Of a stretch of DNA of 64,000 bases, positions 1 through 11,507 are shown piece after piece (the stretch's first letter is position 1; the number at the start of each line of letters is the position of its first letter). The notes below the pieces were generated by a model. The model made no database searches. It was not told the DNA's origin and saw nothing but the letters and a program-made list of their open reading frames with translations. A program made the position numbers and the translations under genes. Source of the stretch: Glossina fuscipes (lineage: Eukaryota > Arthropoda > Insecta > Diptera > Glossinidae). Where the stretch lies: NCBI RefSeq assembly GCF_014805625.2, contig NW_023998415.1:39932195-39996194 (forward strand), written 5' to 3'.

Positions 1-22
1 AACCTTGCAATGTTAGTCTTAC

Positions 23-98
23 CATCAGAAGCTACGACTTCATCTATCGAATTAAATTCAATTATTGAAATCGGCGAACTTTTATTACAAGTTTGATA
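23..98 (-). other. possible 76-nt internal exon (weak)
   Basis: On the minus strand a pyrimidine-rich stretch ending TTTTCATTTAG precedes base 98, and a good donor-like GATG|GTAAGA follows base 23. Between them one frame is open for 25 codons (YQTCNKSSPISIIEFNSIDE then VVASD). It has no recognisable domain. Splice-like signals this good occur often by chance in AT-rich fly DNA, and the neighbouring exons would lie outside the window or unseen. It is the only place where acceptor, donor and an open frame line up in a normal exon length, so it is recorded but not claimed. Confidence 0.15.
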
Positions 99-567
99 CT
101 AAATGAAAATTACTTCATTGCTACTCCGTTCCCGGAAAGAGAAAAAATGTTGTAGCAAATTGAATGAAAGATGGACAAGGAGTTTATTTACTGAATAAAT
201 ATATTCTATTTTTATCTTGTAGCAGGGAGATATCGAAGAAACGAATATAAAAATTATCATTTTTTCGCTTATGGAAGTTGTAGTTATTTACATTTTATTT
301 TATTTTTTTTTTCTCATTTGTAGCGCGTGCCACACGAATTAAATTGATTTTGCCAGTAGGTGGAAAAATATGAAATTAACTCTAGTTTCAGTTATACCCA
401 CATTACAGAGCATAGTCAAGCGTACGAATGTACACAAGACTGCCGAAAGAACCCACTACTCTGCAGTAATAGCAAAGTTAAATACAAACGGGTATACATT
501 CATTTAGTAATTGTTTTTGATCAATTGCTTCAAAGTTTTTCATACTTTTGGGCCACAATTTGGAATG

Positions 568-607
<40 letters not shown>

Positions 608-803
608 GTCTTGAAAATCAAAAAGAAAAAACTTTTAAAATAAATTATTATGATTTTATGTCCATTAGATTAGAATTTAAATTGATTTGCGGTTAATTTC
701 CATCACACAACGCCACCACCGCCAACACGTCAAAGCCAATGTTAGTTACACAACTCTGAATAACTTCAAATTGAAGAAAACGCTCATGCATTATTTAATG
801 GCA

Positions 804-804
<1 letters not shown>
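99..804. other. AT-rich non-coding DNA with T tract
   Basis: No gene is visible. The stretch holds short T-rich runs around 296-314 and a T29 tract at 579-607. The two short open frames here (360-614 and 511-696) read through that tract as poly-Phe and are artefacts. Confidence 0.8.

Positions 805-839
<35 letters not shown>
805..839. repeat. (TA)n microsatellite
   Basis: Pure TA dinucleotides over 35 bases, followed by further TA-rich sequence to about 857. Confidence 0.95.
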
Positions 840-841
<2 letters not shown>

Positions 842-930
842 CATATAATATATATTACTTTTTATTTAATGATAAATCATGCCAAAGATTTATTGGATAT
901 GCGACTAACCGACGGAAATTATGTTTCTAT

Positions 931-970
931 ACACACACACACACACACACGCACACACACAAACACACAC
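931..970. repeat. (CA)n microsatellite
   Basis: AC/CA dinucleotides with single interruptions at 951 (g) and 961-962 (aa). Confidence 0.95.
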
Positions 971-1417
971 CGTTTGCCAATTAAGACTTAAGATATATAT
1001 TTACATATATATATGTAAAAAGAGCAAGTATGTTACATACATGTGTATATTACTTGACCATTCACTCGCGGCGGGTATTCTCTACACATATTAGCATAAT
1101 AATAATTAGAAAGCATTATGTATAGAGGAGGAGGAGGAGGAAGGATGTAGTATTTGTGTATGTTTAACTTAAAAGCGAGAACATACGGACATGAGGAACG
1201 AAAAAAATCACTTCGGGTGATTGTTCCAAAGGCCGCCAGGTGCGACCACTGAGAAAGCTGAGCTAAGTCCTATTGAGGGATTTTATCGGTGGTGAATTAA
1301 TCTCTTTTATCCGCATAGAAAATATCTTGTCTTCTAAGTAAACACACGTAAGCACTATATAGCTTACATTATTCCTAGATTCACACCTTCATCGCTCATG
1401 AGCATCGGAATCTTCAA
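971..1417. other. non-coding, with short (GAG)n
   Basis: Contains a palindromic TA-rich patch near 994-1017, a (GAG)n run at 1125-1140, and a more GC-balanced stretch at about 1205-1270. I tested that stretch against the tRNA-like SINEs and could not place it. No open frame of note. Confidence 0.7.
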
Positions 1418-1457
1418 CTACACACGGTCACGGTTCGGACGTGATCGGCGCGTGTAG
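1418..1457. other. CpG-rich imperfect hairpin
   Basis: The arm CTACACACGGTCACG (1418-1432) pairs with CGTGATCGGCGCGTGTAG (1440-1457) across a 7-base loop, with a 3-base bulge and one or two mismatches. At 40 nt it is shorter than a typical animal pre-miRNA, and pairing does not extend clearly into the flanks. Confidence 0.45.
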
Positions 1458-1683
1458 ATGCGAGCGTATACGTTGCAATCACGATTGAAGATGTAGGAGG
1501 TGTAAATAGTGCAGATATTGGTTGCAATAAAGTATTGTGTGCGTACACATTCGTGTAATACATGCGTTTACGTATTACGTATTATGTGCATAACCATTTG
1601 ATGTGCAATATTATTACTGTTGCTTCTACTGTATAATTCATTCGCCAATTAAAATTTTACTTATGAGGCGTAAACAAGTAAAC

Positions 1684-1703
1684 AATGAATGAATGAATGA
1701 ATG
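1684..1703. repeat. (AATG)n short tandem repeat
   Basis: Five AATG units. Confidence 0.9.
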
Positions 1704-1768
1704 CATACAAGGCAAACCAAAATGCTGGCCGTCCATATTTCCATTCAACAAACAATAAAGCTAACCGG

Positions 1769-1828
1769 TCAACCAACCAGTCAACCAACCAGTCAACCAA
1801 ACAGCCAACCAAACAGCCACCCAGTCAG
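1769..1828. repeat. 12-bp minisatellite, five units
   Basis: Five head-to-tail 12-mers: TCAACCAACCAG twice, then TCAACCAAACAG, CCAACCAAACAG and CCACCCAGTCAG. Divergence rises toward the right end, as expected if new copies arise from the left units. Confidence 0.9.
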
Positions 1829-2203
1829 CTAGTCACTTGATTATCACTATGGTATTGTTTTAACGGACTAACCATCATTACAGTGTAATAATCGCTTCCA
1901 TTGATCTTAACCAACTTTTACTAACTTAAACGTACAAGTGAGTAACTGACGCAAAGACTAACTTTATGTACGAATTAATTGACTGAATATTGTTGTAACT
2001 ATCTAAAATGTATTTTCAATTTATTATATATACGCAACAATAGATAAGCAGTTAATTCCCTAAGAGTAGATGGTTAAAAAATTTTAAAAATAAAATACGC
2101 ACGTATAGGCATACGTTCGCGAGACTCATCAAATAATCGTCTTTTTAACACTCAATAAAGAACAACATTGTTGCCAAGAATGTGAGTAAAAATGAAAGAC
2201 TAG
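1829..2203. other. AT-rich non-coding DNA
   Basis: No gene, hairpin or array is visible between the 12-mer array and the R1 repeat. Confidence 0.7.
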
Positions 2204-2720
2204 AAAACAAGTAAAATATTGTAGTCGGATAAGGCCGACCATTATGTAGCCTACGTCATTTTGATTAATAGTTTTCTTCATTTACTTTTGCCACAAAAGT
2301 CTAAAAATTCTACCTTGTTTTCGTCTAAAAGTCTACTTTCCCCAGAAGCTCCTACATGGGGTGGGCTTAAAACAATAATAGACCCATTGTGTATATATAT
2401 GGCGCTCGTAATTTTATGTTAAATTACTATAATGGACTGATTTTCATTATGATGTATTAAAAGTTCGATTTTTTCGCCATATAAATGCTTACTTCCTGTA
2501 AGAACGATTACAATGGATAGGATTAAAAAAAAAAGAAAGAGACCTTATAGAAGAAAGGGTTGCAAAAGTGCCCCTTTCAATCCTATCCATTTTCAATAAT
2601 GTTCGTCCTTGGTTTGAAACATGTCAGTTTATCCAATGTCAATGATATGGGAATAAACACTAGATAGATGAACGGACAGACGGCGAACTTGAATCGATTC
2701 AGAAATAATAAATAGTAGAT
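2204..2720 (+). repeat. R1 dispersed repeat, copy 1 (near full length)
   Basis: R1 is my label for a family present at least six times here. This copy starts AAACAAGTAAAAT, followed by the terminal hairpin GTCGGATAAGGCCGAC (2224-2239). Near its other end it has the family block TTTTCAAT..TTCGTCCTTGG (about 2591-2614) and then GAACGGACAGACGG (2670-2683) leading to AATCGATTCAGAA. The order matches copy 3 at 51040-51562 read on the opposite strand, and the lengths agree (about 510-520 bp). It encodes no protein. I recognise the 'GACGGACAGAC' style from fly repeats but cannot name the family. Confidence 0.7.
2512..2591. other. 20-bp stem hairpin inside R1 copy 1
   Basis: The right arm CCCTTTCAATCCTATCCATT (2572-2591) pairs perfectly with AATGGATAGGATT (2512-2524) plus GAAAGGG (2553-2559). 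The left arm is split by a 28-base A-rich piece (2525-2552). The 12-base loop contains a further GCA/TGC pairing. The simplest reading is a 20-bp hairpin whose left arm later gained the A-rich insertion. Confidence 0.7.
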
Positions 2721-4624
2721 TTATTTTCAAATCTTGGTGTGCCACGTGTAGCGTATCATGTAAAAAACATTTGATGTTAACGAAATATACTTAGTTGCAT
2801 ATACGGGTTCGTATGCATATTTGCGGTTTGAAGTTTTCGACTGAAACCACAATTGTTTTCCTTCCATTATTGCAGGGAAATGTTCTTAGAATTATGTACT
2901 CATAAGTTTTCAATCCATCTGTCCATTTTTTTTTTTTAAATTACATAAAATTACGAAACGAATTCAGAATGTAAATGCAGTAAAAAGTAAGTTTAAAGAA
3001 GAAACTTTTCAAAGCATTCTTCAGCATAATCAATACGCTTTCTTTCTTTCATATTTTAATTGTGTTTACATTACTAACCACTTTCCAAGAATTTTCATTT
3101 CATGTTCAATCTTATCGTTAGTAATAGAATCATGCTATAAAAGAAAAAAGAAAAAAAAAAAGATTTAAGATATAATAAATTTGGAATAATAAATTTATTT
3201 ATTATGAATAGAGAGGAGAGCCTATGGGCTGCATGAACACTTTTGTACTAATCGTTAAAGATAGTGTTTGAATATAAAAAGGAAAAATTTGAAACTCACT
3301 GCTTTTTCAATATGCATTTTAAAATATTTTATGATGAATTTCATAATTGGATAGATAGATAGAAGAGAGGCGGTTAAATTGTCTCGGTTAAGCCCAGCAA
3401 TCAAGAATGTAAAAATTTTATTATGTCTTCAATGCATCTTTCAATGCAACAAACATTTGACAAATCTTTTAAACCCCCTGCGGTGGGTATAATAAAATTT
3501 TACGTTATTTATATAATTGCTTAAGATGGTGGTTGTTGGTTATTCAAGATTCGTCCGAAGATGGATAGAGCTTTCTTTGAATGTTTGTTTTTGTTTTTGT
3601 TTTTTTTTTTTGGTACCGGGTACAGTTTCTTATTGGCAAAGCACATATGTGCAACGCATATAATTTCATTGAAGAAAACATTTACTTGTGTGCATACGCG
3701 TGAATTAATGCTATAATGTTGCTCGCGCTCTCTATTTCATTTCCTATCATTCCGTCTCATGCGTTCGCTGTCTGTGAAAAATTATTGTCTTGTCGAATAT
3801 TTATCATATTTAAAAAGCAATAAAATGCATTTTATGTCGACAGCAATAACGACAATTTGGTGTGAAAAAATGCTATATAATACACAACGTTTACAGGAAC
3901 ACGCATACATGCGCATGCATATATGTGTATGTATGCATACGTATATGCAAGCATGCAAACGTATAAATTTCAATTTTCAAATGACACACCAACAAAATAA
4001 TAAAAAAAAAAGAAGAAAGACAAAAAAGTAAAAAAAAAATAAAAATACATTTGAGATGTGTAAGAAGAAAAACAGCTCATAAAAATATTTTTTTACACAT
4101 TAAAATACTAAAAAATCAAATAATTCATTATAATTGCTAGTACATCGTTTAGTTATATGTACGAGTAGCATGTTTTTGTTTTTGTTTGTGTGTGTTAATG
4201 ATATATTAGCCGAGAAAACATGTCAAATGACAAACCGAAGCAAAGCAAACGGCCACAAACACTATAAGTTTCTCTGTTTGTAATTTCTCAGCAAACCGAA
4301 TCAAATTGAACTGGACCGGTATATGTGTGTGCGTGTGTGTGTGTGTACGGTATATTTTATATATATATATATATATATATGCATATGGAAATGCGCATGC
4401 GATTCATGTTAATTTATGAAATAAGAGAAAACCATTTTTTTTTTTTTTTTTCATTTTCGATGCAAAAAGTATTAAAATTTAATTAAACAACATGCATGCA
4501 TGCCTACATAACGTAATTTATGGTTAACCTGCTATATTTATTGGTTTCCTTTTTACTTATTTCTTATTTCAGAATGTAAGGATTCATGAATTGTTAGTAC
4601 ACTGAAAACAATTAACGTAATTAG
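2721..4624. other. AT-rich non-coding DNA with microsatellites
   Basis: Holds a T run near 3600-3611, a GT run at 4324-4346, a TA run at about 4357-4380, a T run near 4436-4451 and an alternating ATGCATGCATGC patch near 4493-4503. The 90-codon frame at 3759-4031 ends in a poly-Lys tail from A-rich DNA and shows no domain. Confidence 0.75.
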
Positions 4625-4643
4625 GGAGAGAGAGAGAGAGAGA
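4625..4643. repeat. (GA)n microsatellite
   Basis: About nine GA units. Confidence 0.9.
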
Positions 4644-4680
4644 ATTTTTCATTTTCACTTGTCTCCTAACTATCTCAATA

Positions 4681-5060
4681 ATGCAGTTCCGGCAGTCCTA
4701 AAGCTGACAATCATAGTCGCTTCGGTGCTCTTCTCTCGACAAAAAAGTCATTGCACAATTCCCGAAGTATCCTTCGTATGCTTGTAGCATACGATGATCT
4801 TTAAGAAACCTGTTTTCACATTCAAAATACTGCCTATAGGGAGAGCGGTCTTTGCTGTTTAATACCTACATCTGTTTACGTGTCCTGTTCACAGATCAAA
4901 TGCAAGCGATAGCTCTCGCCTCAACCAATGAGGAGAACAAGCCCATAACTCTTACCGGTCCTGTTTACCCCGAAGTGAAGTGAAGTGAAGTGAAGCGCAG
5001 TGAAGGAGAGACTGGATATGGATCCAAATCTCTCTTCTCTGGATAAAGTGAGGTGAATCT
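4681..5060. other. GC-balanced patch, unidentified
   Basis: Base composition is clearly less AT-rich than both flanks. It contains the perfect hairpin CGTATGC-TTGTA-GCATACG (4775-4793) and ends in the (GAAGT)n array. There is no long open frame and no tRNA-type promoter boxes. It could be an old transposon fragment or a conserved non-coding element. Confidence 0.35.
4972..5006. repeat. (GAAGT)n, seven 5-bp units
   Basis: Four exact GAAGT units followed by GAAGC, GCAGT and GAAGG. Confidence 0.9.
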
Positions 5061-8000
5061 AACATTTCAATATTTAATGCTTTCGAGATTTTGGTGTAAC
5101 TACAGCTGCCATGAAAATGTCAAGACTTTGTCGCTCCCATGCAGACGTTCTGCAAACGCTGAAACTTGGTTGCAGTTAGTTACCCTTCTGTGAGCGAGGA
5201 GACAAGTTGACATTCGCGAATTATATCGCTTTGGGGTTATTGGTATTAGGCAATTTAGCCAACCTAATATTCGGATTAGTCATATATTCTGGACTGTTGT
5301 CCAATTTTTCTCTATGCATTGCCAACGTCCAAGGCGATGTTTTACTCCAGCTACACTATTACCACTACTCTGCTACCAATGAGGCAGACACGGTTCTATT
5401 TAAATACGCATATGCTTACTAGGAGATTATATAAAAAAAGGGAAATTTGCAAAGAGACGATTTTCGTGTGGTTGACCTTGTTCCATACTTAACGAGTAAT
5501 TGAATGGAATTTTTTACTTTCGATAAAGACAAATTTAGATTAATTTATCGAAAATCGAATGAATTTTTTTTTTATTTTTTTTTTTTAAGTTTTCCTTGGT
5601 GAGCAAGTGCGTTTTTGTAAACTGTAACTGCTCATATACGATACTCCTTTCTTAAGTAAAAGTGTCTCTTTTTCAGCAATGGCAATTAACAGTGAAAATG
5701 CAGTCTGCGCTTCACGCGACAATAATTAAGTTCACGTTTACAATGTTGCGAAGAAAAAATAAATTAAAATTTTGTTTTTTTTTATAATATTTAGAAAAGA
5801 CTCGTAACGAAATCATTGCTTTATTACTTTTACTATAGGTTAATGACTTAATAGTAATAACAATGATAATAGCTTTCGTTTATAAATACACATACACATG
5901 ACTGCCTACGTGTTTTCATGCAATTATAGCGCAATAACTTATTCAAATTTTTTAAGCAGGAAAGCAAAATTATGTTTGTAGAGTCACTCACTCACTTTAT
6001 TATGCCGATATACAAATATATACTATGTTTACAGCACTGACATGATGATAATTAAAAATAAATTTGTTCATTGGAAAAATCTCTAATAGCCTAAGGGTTC
6101 TTTCAAAAACCGGTAGAGAAATAATCGAACGCAACGCAATTGAAAAATGCATAAAATGAGAGAAAGCAAATGCATATTAACAATAGCACGCATCGTCGCA
6201 GACGAATCGGGTGTTTTTCTTGTTGCTTTTTATTATATCCACTACGGAAGTGTTATTAAGTTAGCTCGATGTTTGTAACGTATCGACAAATGTATTAAAT
6301 AAGATCCTGTAGGTTTTGCTAACAGGGATTGATCAAAATATAACGGGAAATTTTCAATATCTCGAAATATTAATGAGTCTGCATGAAAACTATCCGATCA
6401 TCGAACGAAACGAAATTCATGAAACGATAAAAGTATATACAAATTCATGATGCGCAACGTGTTGACGTTGTAAAGTAATGTCTAGTCTTATGCGATTGGC
6501 AGTTGGCGGCAAAGGTTAACAATAACAGATCGCGGGAGAAGCGATTAACACGTAAATGTCATAATACAGTTAGGCAGCAGGATATATGCGAAAGGCAAAG
6601 TCAGTCGACAAGGTCAGTTGTAAATTTAGTTTCCTGTAAATAATTCTTTTGTTGAGATAATCGATCTCCTAAGATCTTCTAAGCAATAAAACATGCATTG
6701 TATGAACTTAATTTCAGAAAGACTCGGAGAAAATCAAAAACAAAAGCAGAGGGCATTTTATGTAATAATATTAATCTGGTTTCCTCATTTCTTCCCCTCC
6801 CCATTTCCATTTAATACGGAGTAGTATTCTTCCTTCCAATTTCAAGCGTTCTCTTATTTATTGTTAACAGTCAATGTAAGAGAGTAAGTGAAGTCTTCAA
6901 AATGTCACGAACATAACTGTCCTGACGGGCTGGCATGTAGAAAATGTAAAAGACATAGCAAACGAAATTTCTAACCGATCGTTTCTTGATCAAACAATTT
7001 ATTTATCTTGGACCGAAATAAACTGCAGAACACTCTTGCCTTAGAGAGCAGAGAATTGAAAGTCTTGTGCAGATAATCACTTCACTTTGTCTACGACTAG
7101 CAAAAGCGTGCAAATTGTAAGCTTCCCCGCTATTTTATCTACGTTATAACTTCTTCATCATATTATTTCGTATGTCAGGATGTATTATTCAAGTAACTTT
7201 TCTCTTTGAATATATTATGATAATGAGTGATAGATTTTAATAGGTTATCTTCTAAACACAACGATCCAATAATATATTTTTATAATTATTATGGGGTTAA
7301 TTTTTCACTTAAACCCCAAATATATAATATTGCCCGAGTATATAATCAGCCCGAGTTATAAATTTCATATTAACGATAAAAATTGCTCTTAACATGGCCA
7401 ACGATTCAGAAGACTTAATTTCACGTCACCCGACTGCATGTAGAAAGCAAAAATTATCGACTCAACAGAAACTGTCAAGTGTTTGTCTTTAAAGCAGTGC
7501 TACGCTAAGCACTTAATACATTCAACGTCTCTGTGATCGATTTTGCGGATGGAGATAGACGTCGACATTCATTTAACATGGATACTTGCGGTAAGCATTG
7601 TTTAATTCCAGATTGCCAAATGATCGATATGGTGATAACTCTCGTAAAATGGCAGGCGAAGAAAAGAGGTATAGAATACTTTGTCGCGACAAGGCGAGGC
7701 TCAATCTGATACCTCAATATTTAATGCCACCGTGAAATTCTTTAAAGAGCCGTTTCCGGACAGCAATAAGACTGCGATGAACTCACCCTCTTGTTAGCCA
7801 AAACGTCGGACTATACGACTCCAATCTATGCTATACGCAGTGTAAAGATACTCTTGTATTTAGATTATCTATACTTTCTGAAGTGGAAACCAATTTTCTG
7901 CAAAGATTTTTGAATGCCTACGAGGTAATATCGATACAGCAATGCCGCACTCTTACTCTAAACTATTATTTCTCCGGTCCTCAAGTCTAGCCTAGACTTT

Positions 8001-9243
8001 GTCGAGATGAGGCGCTGAGCCGCCTTAATAGTTCACTGTATCGAAAAGTAAAAATCTTCAAGGAAGCTTTATCGGATTCCCTCGATGTCCTTCCTATCTG
8101 TCGTCCGGAGTTAATGCAGTCACTGTGTAAAAAAGAATATAACGTATTTTCTATATCGTGAATATAAAGATTTTGTCAAAGTCTCGATGCATTTTTTGTG
8201 CCGTAACGTAAACGGCGAAACGCATTTAGTGTGCATCTATATTCCTTACTAGCAGATATAAAAAAGGAAAATGTGCAGCCATGGCTCGTTTGCGTTTATC
8301 ATAAATTTTCTTTTTATTTGCTTACCATAAAATTCAATTTCCTTTCGCATTTAAAAGAAAACTCCAGCATTATATTTGCATATAAAAGCATTTTCTTAAT
8401 TACTGTAAGCTTTTAAACATAAAAATCTTTTTACAGCATAAACGTTTAGTCGTAGGAAGGCAGGCAGATAGGCAGGCAGGTGCACCATAAATACATATAT
8501 TTGTGAACATATGTAATCAACACCACCTTGTTTGACTTCTTAATTGCCCGAGATGATTTATATCATGACTTTGATCATTATGCCTCTAACAACATAAAAA
8601 CACATAGAAACATATATAAACACATTTATACACGCACGCATACTTTTATACGTACATAAGCACATACCGGAAACAAGAGCTGATTGCCAATCATTACAAA
8701 TCACAATTAGTTCACTTTATTATGCCGTAAACAGTTAAAAACATATAGTCGCCAACAAGTGCTTTCGAATAAAAGCTTACAATATATATATATAGATATG
8801 TATATATATGTATATATATGTATATGTATATATCATGCGTATTATATATATAATTATTTGTTTTTTATTCAGTTCTTAAGTATATATGACTATGAATATA
8901 TGATAGTTCCTTTTATTGAAGTCGTGTTTAAATGCACGTTTACTATAAACTACGGATTTGTAAAAAGATAGCCATCTCACCTAATCAAGTGACAGTCGCA
9001 TGCTGATCAGGGATTTATATGCTTTATAAGTTCTTCAATGCATATCATCAGGTGTTACAAATATATTAATATTTTCAGCAAAGTCACAAATCGCAGCGCT
9101 TTGGCAAAGGAAATATAAAATGAGATAAAATTTTTTATATTCGATCAGTAGATGATCTAAGTAATAGATATAAGAATATCTTGCTTTCAAATGCCAGATA
9201 CCAAATATCGAATGGAGTCGCTTTGTACGAATCTAAGTGGTTG
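5061..9243. other. non-coding DNA, no recognised gene
   Basis: The 71-codon frame at 5207-5422 opens with TTG and contains one hydrophobic stretch (about residues 8-32) but nothing recognisable. Bases 7505-8130 are more GC-balanced but closed in all frames apart from a 70-codon minus-strand frame without a domain. Small items: GGCAGGCAG-type repeats at 8456-8481 and an interrupted TA array at about 8778-8832. The rest looks like unique AT-rich DNA. Confidence 0.65.
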
Positions 9244-9343
9244 NNNNNNNNNNNNNNNNNNNNNNNNNNNNNNNNNNNNNNNNNNNNNNNNNNNNNNNNN
9301 NNNNNNNNNNNNNNNNNNNNNNNNNNNNNNNNNNNNNNNNNNN
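9244..9343. other. assembly gap of 100 N
   Basis: Exactly 100 N, the conventional placeholder for a gap of unknown size. All open frames drawn across it are meaningless. Confidence 0.99.
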
Positions 9344-9365
9344 CCCCCCCCCCCCCCCCCCCCCC
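9344..9365. repeat. C22 homopolymer at gap edge
   Basis: Twenty-two C directly after the gap, the only long G/C homopolymer in a window otherwise full of A/T tracts. A poly-G strand is hard to sequence, so this may be the cause of the gap or an artefact of it. Confidence 0.9.
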
Positions 9366-10099
9366 TATTATACATAATTCTGTAAAGAAATCATCCCATC
9401 TACGATAAAAGAGCAAAGAAATAAAACACTTTGCTATTGTTTTCGCAGCAATCATTATATAAACGGAAAGTTGTCCATATATTCAGCTAAGCAGTTAAGC
9501 AATGTTTAACATGAAAAAAGGAAGCAATTTTTTTTTTTTTTAATAAAAGCAATTAGAGCTCAGAGAGAAGTAAATGAAATCGTATAGATTGAGCTTCAAA
9601 ATGGTAGCGATATGGTATGACGCAAGCAAGATTCTGCAAAGGAATGATTTCATTTACCCTGGATTCAGTACTTATAGCATAGAATAAAAGGGCCAAAACC
9701 GAAGCGTAGACAAAATAAGTTTTCCTTTCTCTATAAAAATATATATGTATATTTTCTTTTTTACATGCAAAGTGCTATCAATTAGTATGGTTATCTTTTT
9801 CCATGGATACAAAGTTCTTTCGAAAAAGATTTTTTTTTTTCTTTTCTTGGAAATATATATATAAATATATAAATATATATATACATATATATTATGTTTT
9901 GGAATTATAATGCGTTGCTTTACGTCTAAAAAGATCTTTACAATCAAATCATGGGTATCAAAGTTTCTGCTTCTTCTAGTTTCATTTCGATCAATGGGCA
10001 CTGGCTGAGATGCTGCTTTATACATCGAAATTCGTCGTTATTTCGGTTTGTCCTAAATCATCTTAAGTCGCTAAAAACGAACTAACGCTTGTCTATGAC
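9366..10099. other. AT-rich non-coding DNA
   Basis: Contains T runs at about 9529-9541 and 9829-9840 and TA-rich patches at about 9850-9895. The 117-codon minus-strand frame (9672-10025) reads through these TA and T tracts as Tyr/Ile/Lys repeats and is judged a chance frame. Confidence 0.7.
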
Positions 10100-10316
10100 C
10101 AGGAATAGTGGAAGGTGAAGATGTTCGCATAAGTAGCCGAGTAGGTGAAATCACCAAGTCACTGCACGCGTATTTAAATTCATTCACTGCGATAACAAAC
10201 ATTCCTATCTCTTTCTCTTTCCTCATTTCTCTCTGACCGTTACCATGTTATACATATCGGGCACTTTCCGTGAGTGGTTGGCCAACTAAAAAAAAAAAGA
10301 AAAAAGGAAAAAATAG
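10100..10316 (+). mobile_element. tRNA-derived SINE-like copy, family B
   Basis: A pol III A-box-like TAGCCGAGTAGG lies at 10134-10145. About 60 bases further on comes a body block, TCTTTCCTCATTTCTCTCTG then ACCG, at about 10215-10240. The same block recurs near 33736 and 55638. The copy runs into an A-rich tail from about 10288. The B box expected 30-60 bases after the A box is not preserved, and I see no target-site duplication, so this is an old or truncated copy. Boundaries are approximate. Confidence 0.55.
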
Positions 10317-10675
10317 CCCCTAGATTATAGATGATTTCAGTTGTACCGATCTCGTCTGTCTTGTTTATATATTGTTTGCGTAAAAATTTTGGCTACGATT
10401 CGTGCTATCATTTCTATCAGTCTATCAATCGATTGCGTGGCCACGTAAAACTGAAATGAAAGTAACATTTATGGTACATTGTTTAGAGAAGATTGTAATT
10501 ATGAGGCCCGTTTCTAAAAATCAAAGCCTTGAGCTTTATTCCAAATTGATAGCAATCAAAACAAATTGAAAGCTATAGTTACGATTTCTCAACGAAAAGT
10601 ATACTTCATGCCTCTCTATATAGCATGAGAGAATCTTAAACATGTTAAAAATGTGCACATATAGCAGCAAAAGAG
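10317..10675. other. AT-rich non-coding DNA
   Basis: Nothing recognisable between the SINE-like tail and the A/TA array. Confidence 0.6.
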
Positions 10676-10692
10676 AAAAAAAAAAAAAAAAG

Positions 10693-10727
<35 letters not shown>
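10676..10727. repeat. A16 then (TA)n
   Basis: A run at 10676-10691, then TA dinucleotides at about 10697-10726. The Lys-rich and Ile/Tyr-rich frame here is an artefact of this array. Confidence 0.9.
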
Positions 10728-10731
<4 letters not shown>

Positions 10732-11068
10732 AATTTTAAAACAACAATTGTCCTATCACAAACAATTAATGTGAATTACCATAAACATTTGGCACAATCA
10801 GCAAATAACCAGCCAACCAAAAGACCAGCCAACCAAACCGCAAATTCAAACCAAAACGAAATGAAATAAATGAAAAAAATAAAAAAAATAAAAAAAACAT
10901 AAAAAAAAAAACCCAAAACAATTCAAATAATGTCAATAATTTGTGTTGGTGATTATAGAATGACAGTGGAATTGAGTTAAAACGACTGACTTGAAGTCAT
11001 ATTGTAAGCTTTATGTAGTGTTTATATGCACGTGTGTATGTGTGTTTGTATGTGTGTGTGTTTGCGTG
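10728..11068. other. A-rich non-coding DNA
   Basis: A-rich sequence with short CCAGCCAACCAAA-type repeats at about 10808-10840, then GT-rich DNA from 11033 on. Confidence 0.7.
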
Positions 11069-11108
11069 TTTGTTTGTTTGTTTGTTTGTTTGTTTGTTTG
11101 TTTGTTTG
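11069..11108. repeat. (TTTG)10
   Basis: Ten exact TTTG units flanked on both sides by GT-rich DNA. Confidence 0.95.
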
Positions 11109-11208
11109 TGTGCGTGTGTCTGTATCCGTATGTGATTAAGCGAATGCAGAAAGTTTGTTTGAGGAGAGTTAAAGTGCATTTAATTTGAATGGGTTTATAA
11201 ATTAAGTG

Positions 11209-11211
<3 letters not shown>

Positions 11212-11245
<34 letters not shown>
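11212..11245. repeat. (CA)n microsatellite
   Basis: CA dinucleotides with early TACACA interruptions. Confidence 0.9.
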
Positions 11246-11472
11246 TTTAAGCATATGTATTATACTCAACCATACACAATAACATGGCTTAATTAATTTA
11301 CATTCTACAAATAACTGGTGTTAAATGGGAAATAACGAAAATACACAAATGTGGAAATGAACGCAAAACGATAACACAACAACGACCAACAAAAACTAAT
11401 CCAACCCTCCCCCCCGCCCGACCGTTTGTATTTGTGAACATACCTACACAAACCCACTAACCTACACATAAC

Positions 11473-11475
<3 letters not shown>

Positions 11476-11503
<28 letters not shown>
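11476..11503. repeat. (TA)n microsatellite
   Basis: About 14 TA units. Confidence 0.9.

Positions 11504-11507
<4 letters not shown>

Noticed and set aside
1205..1270. GC-balanced stretch whose reverse complement contains CTCAGTGGTCG, as in the family A SINE head
   Set aside because: The match is only 11 bases and neither an A box nor a proper B box follows, so it was not called a SINE.
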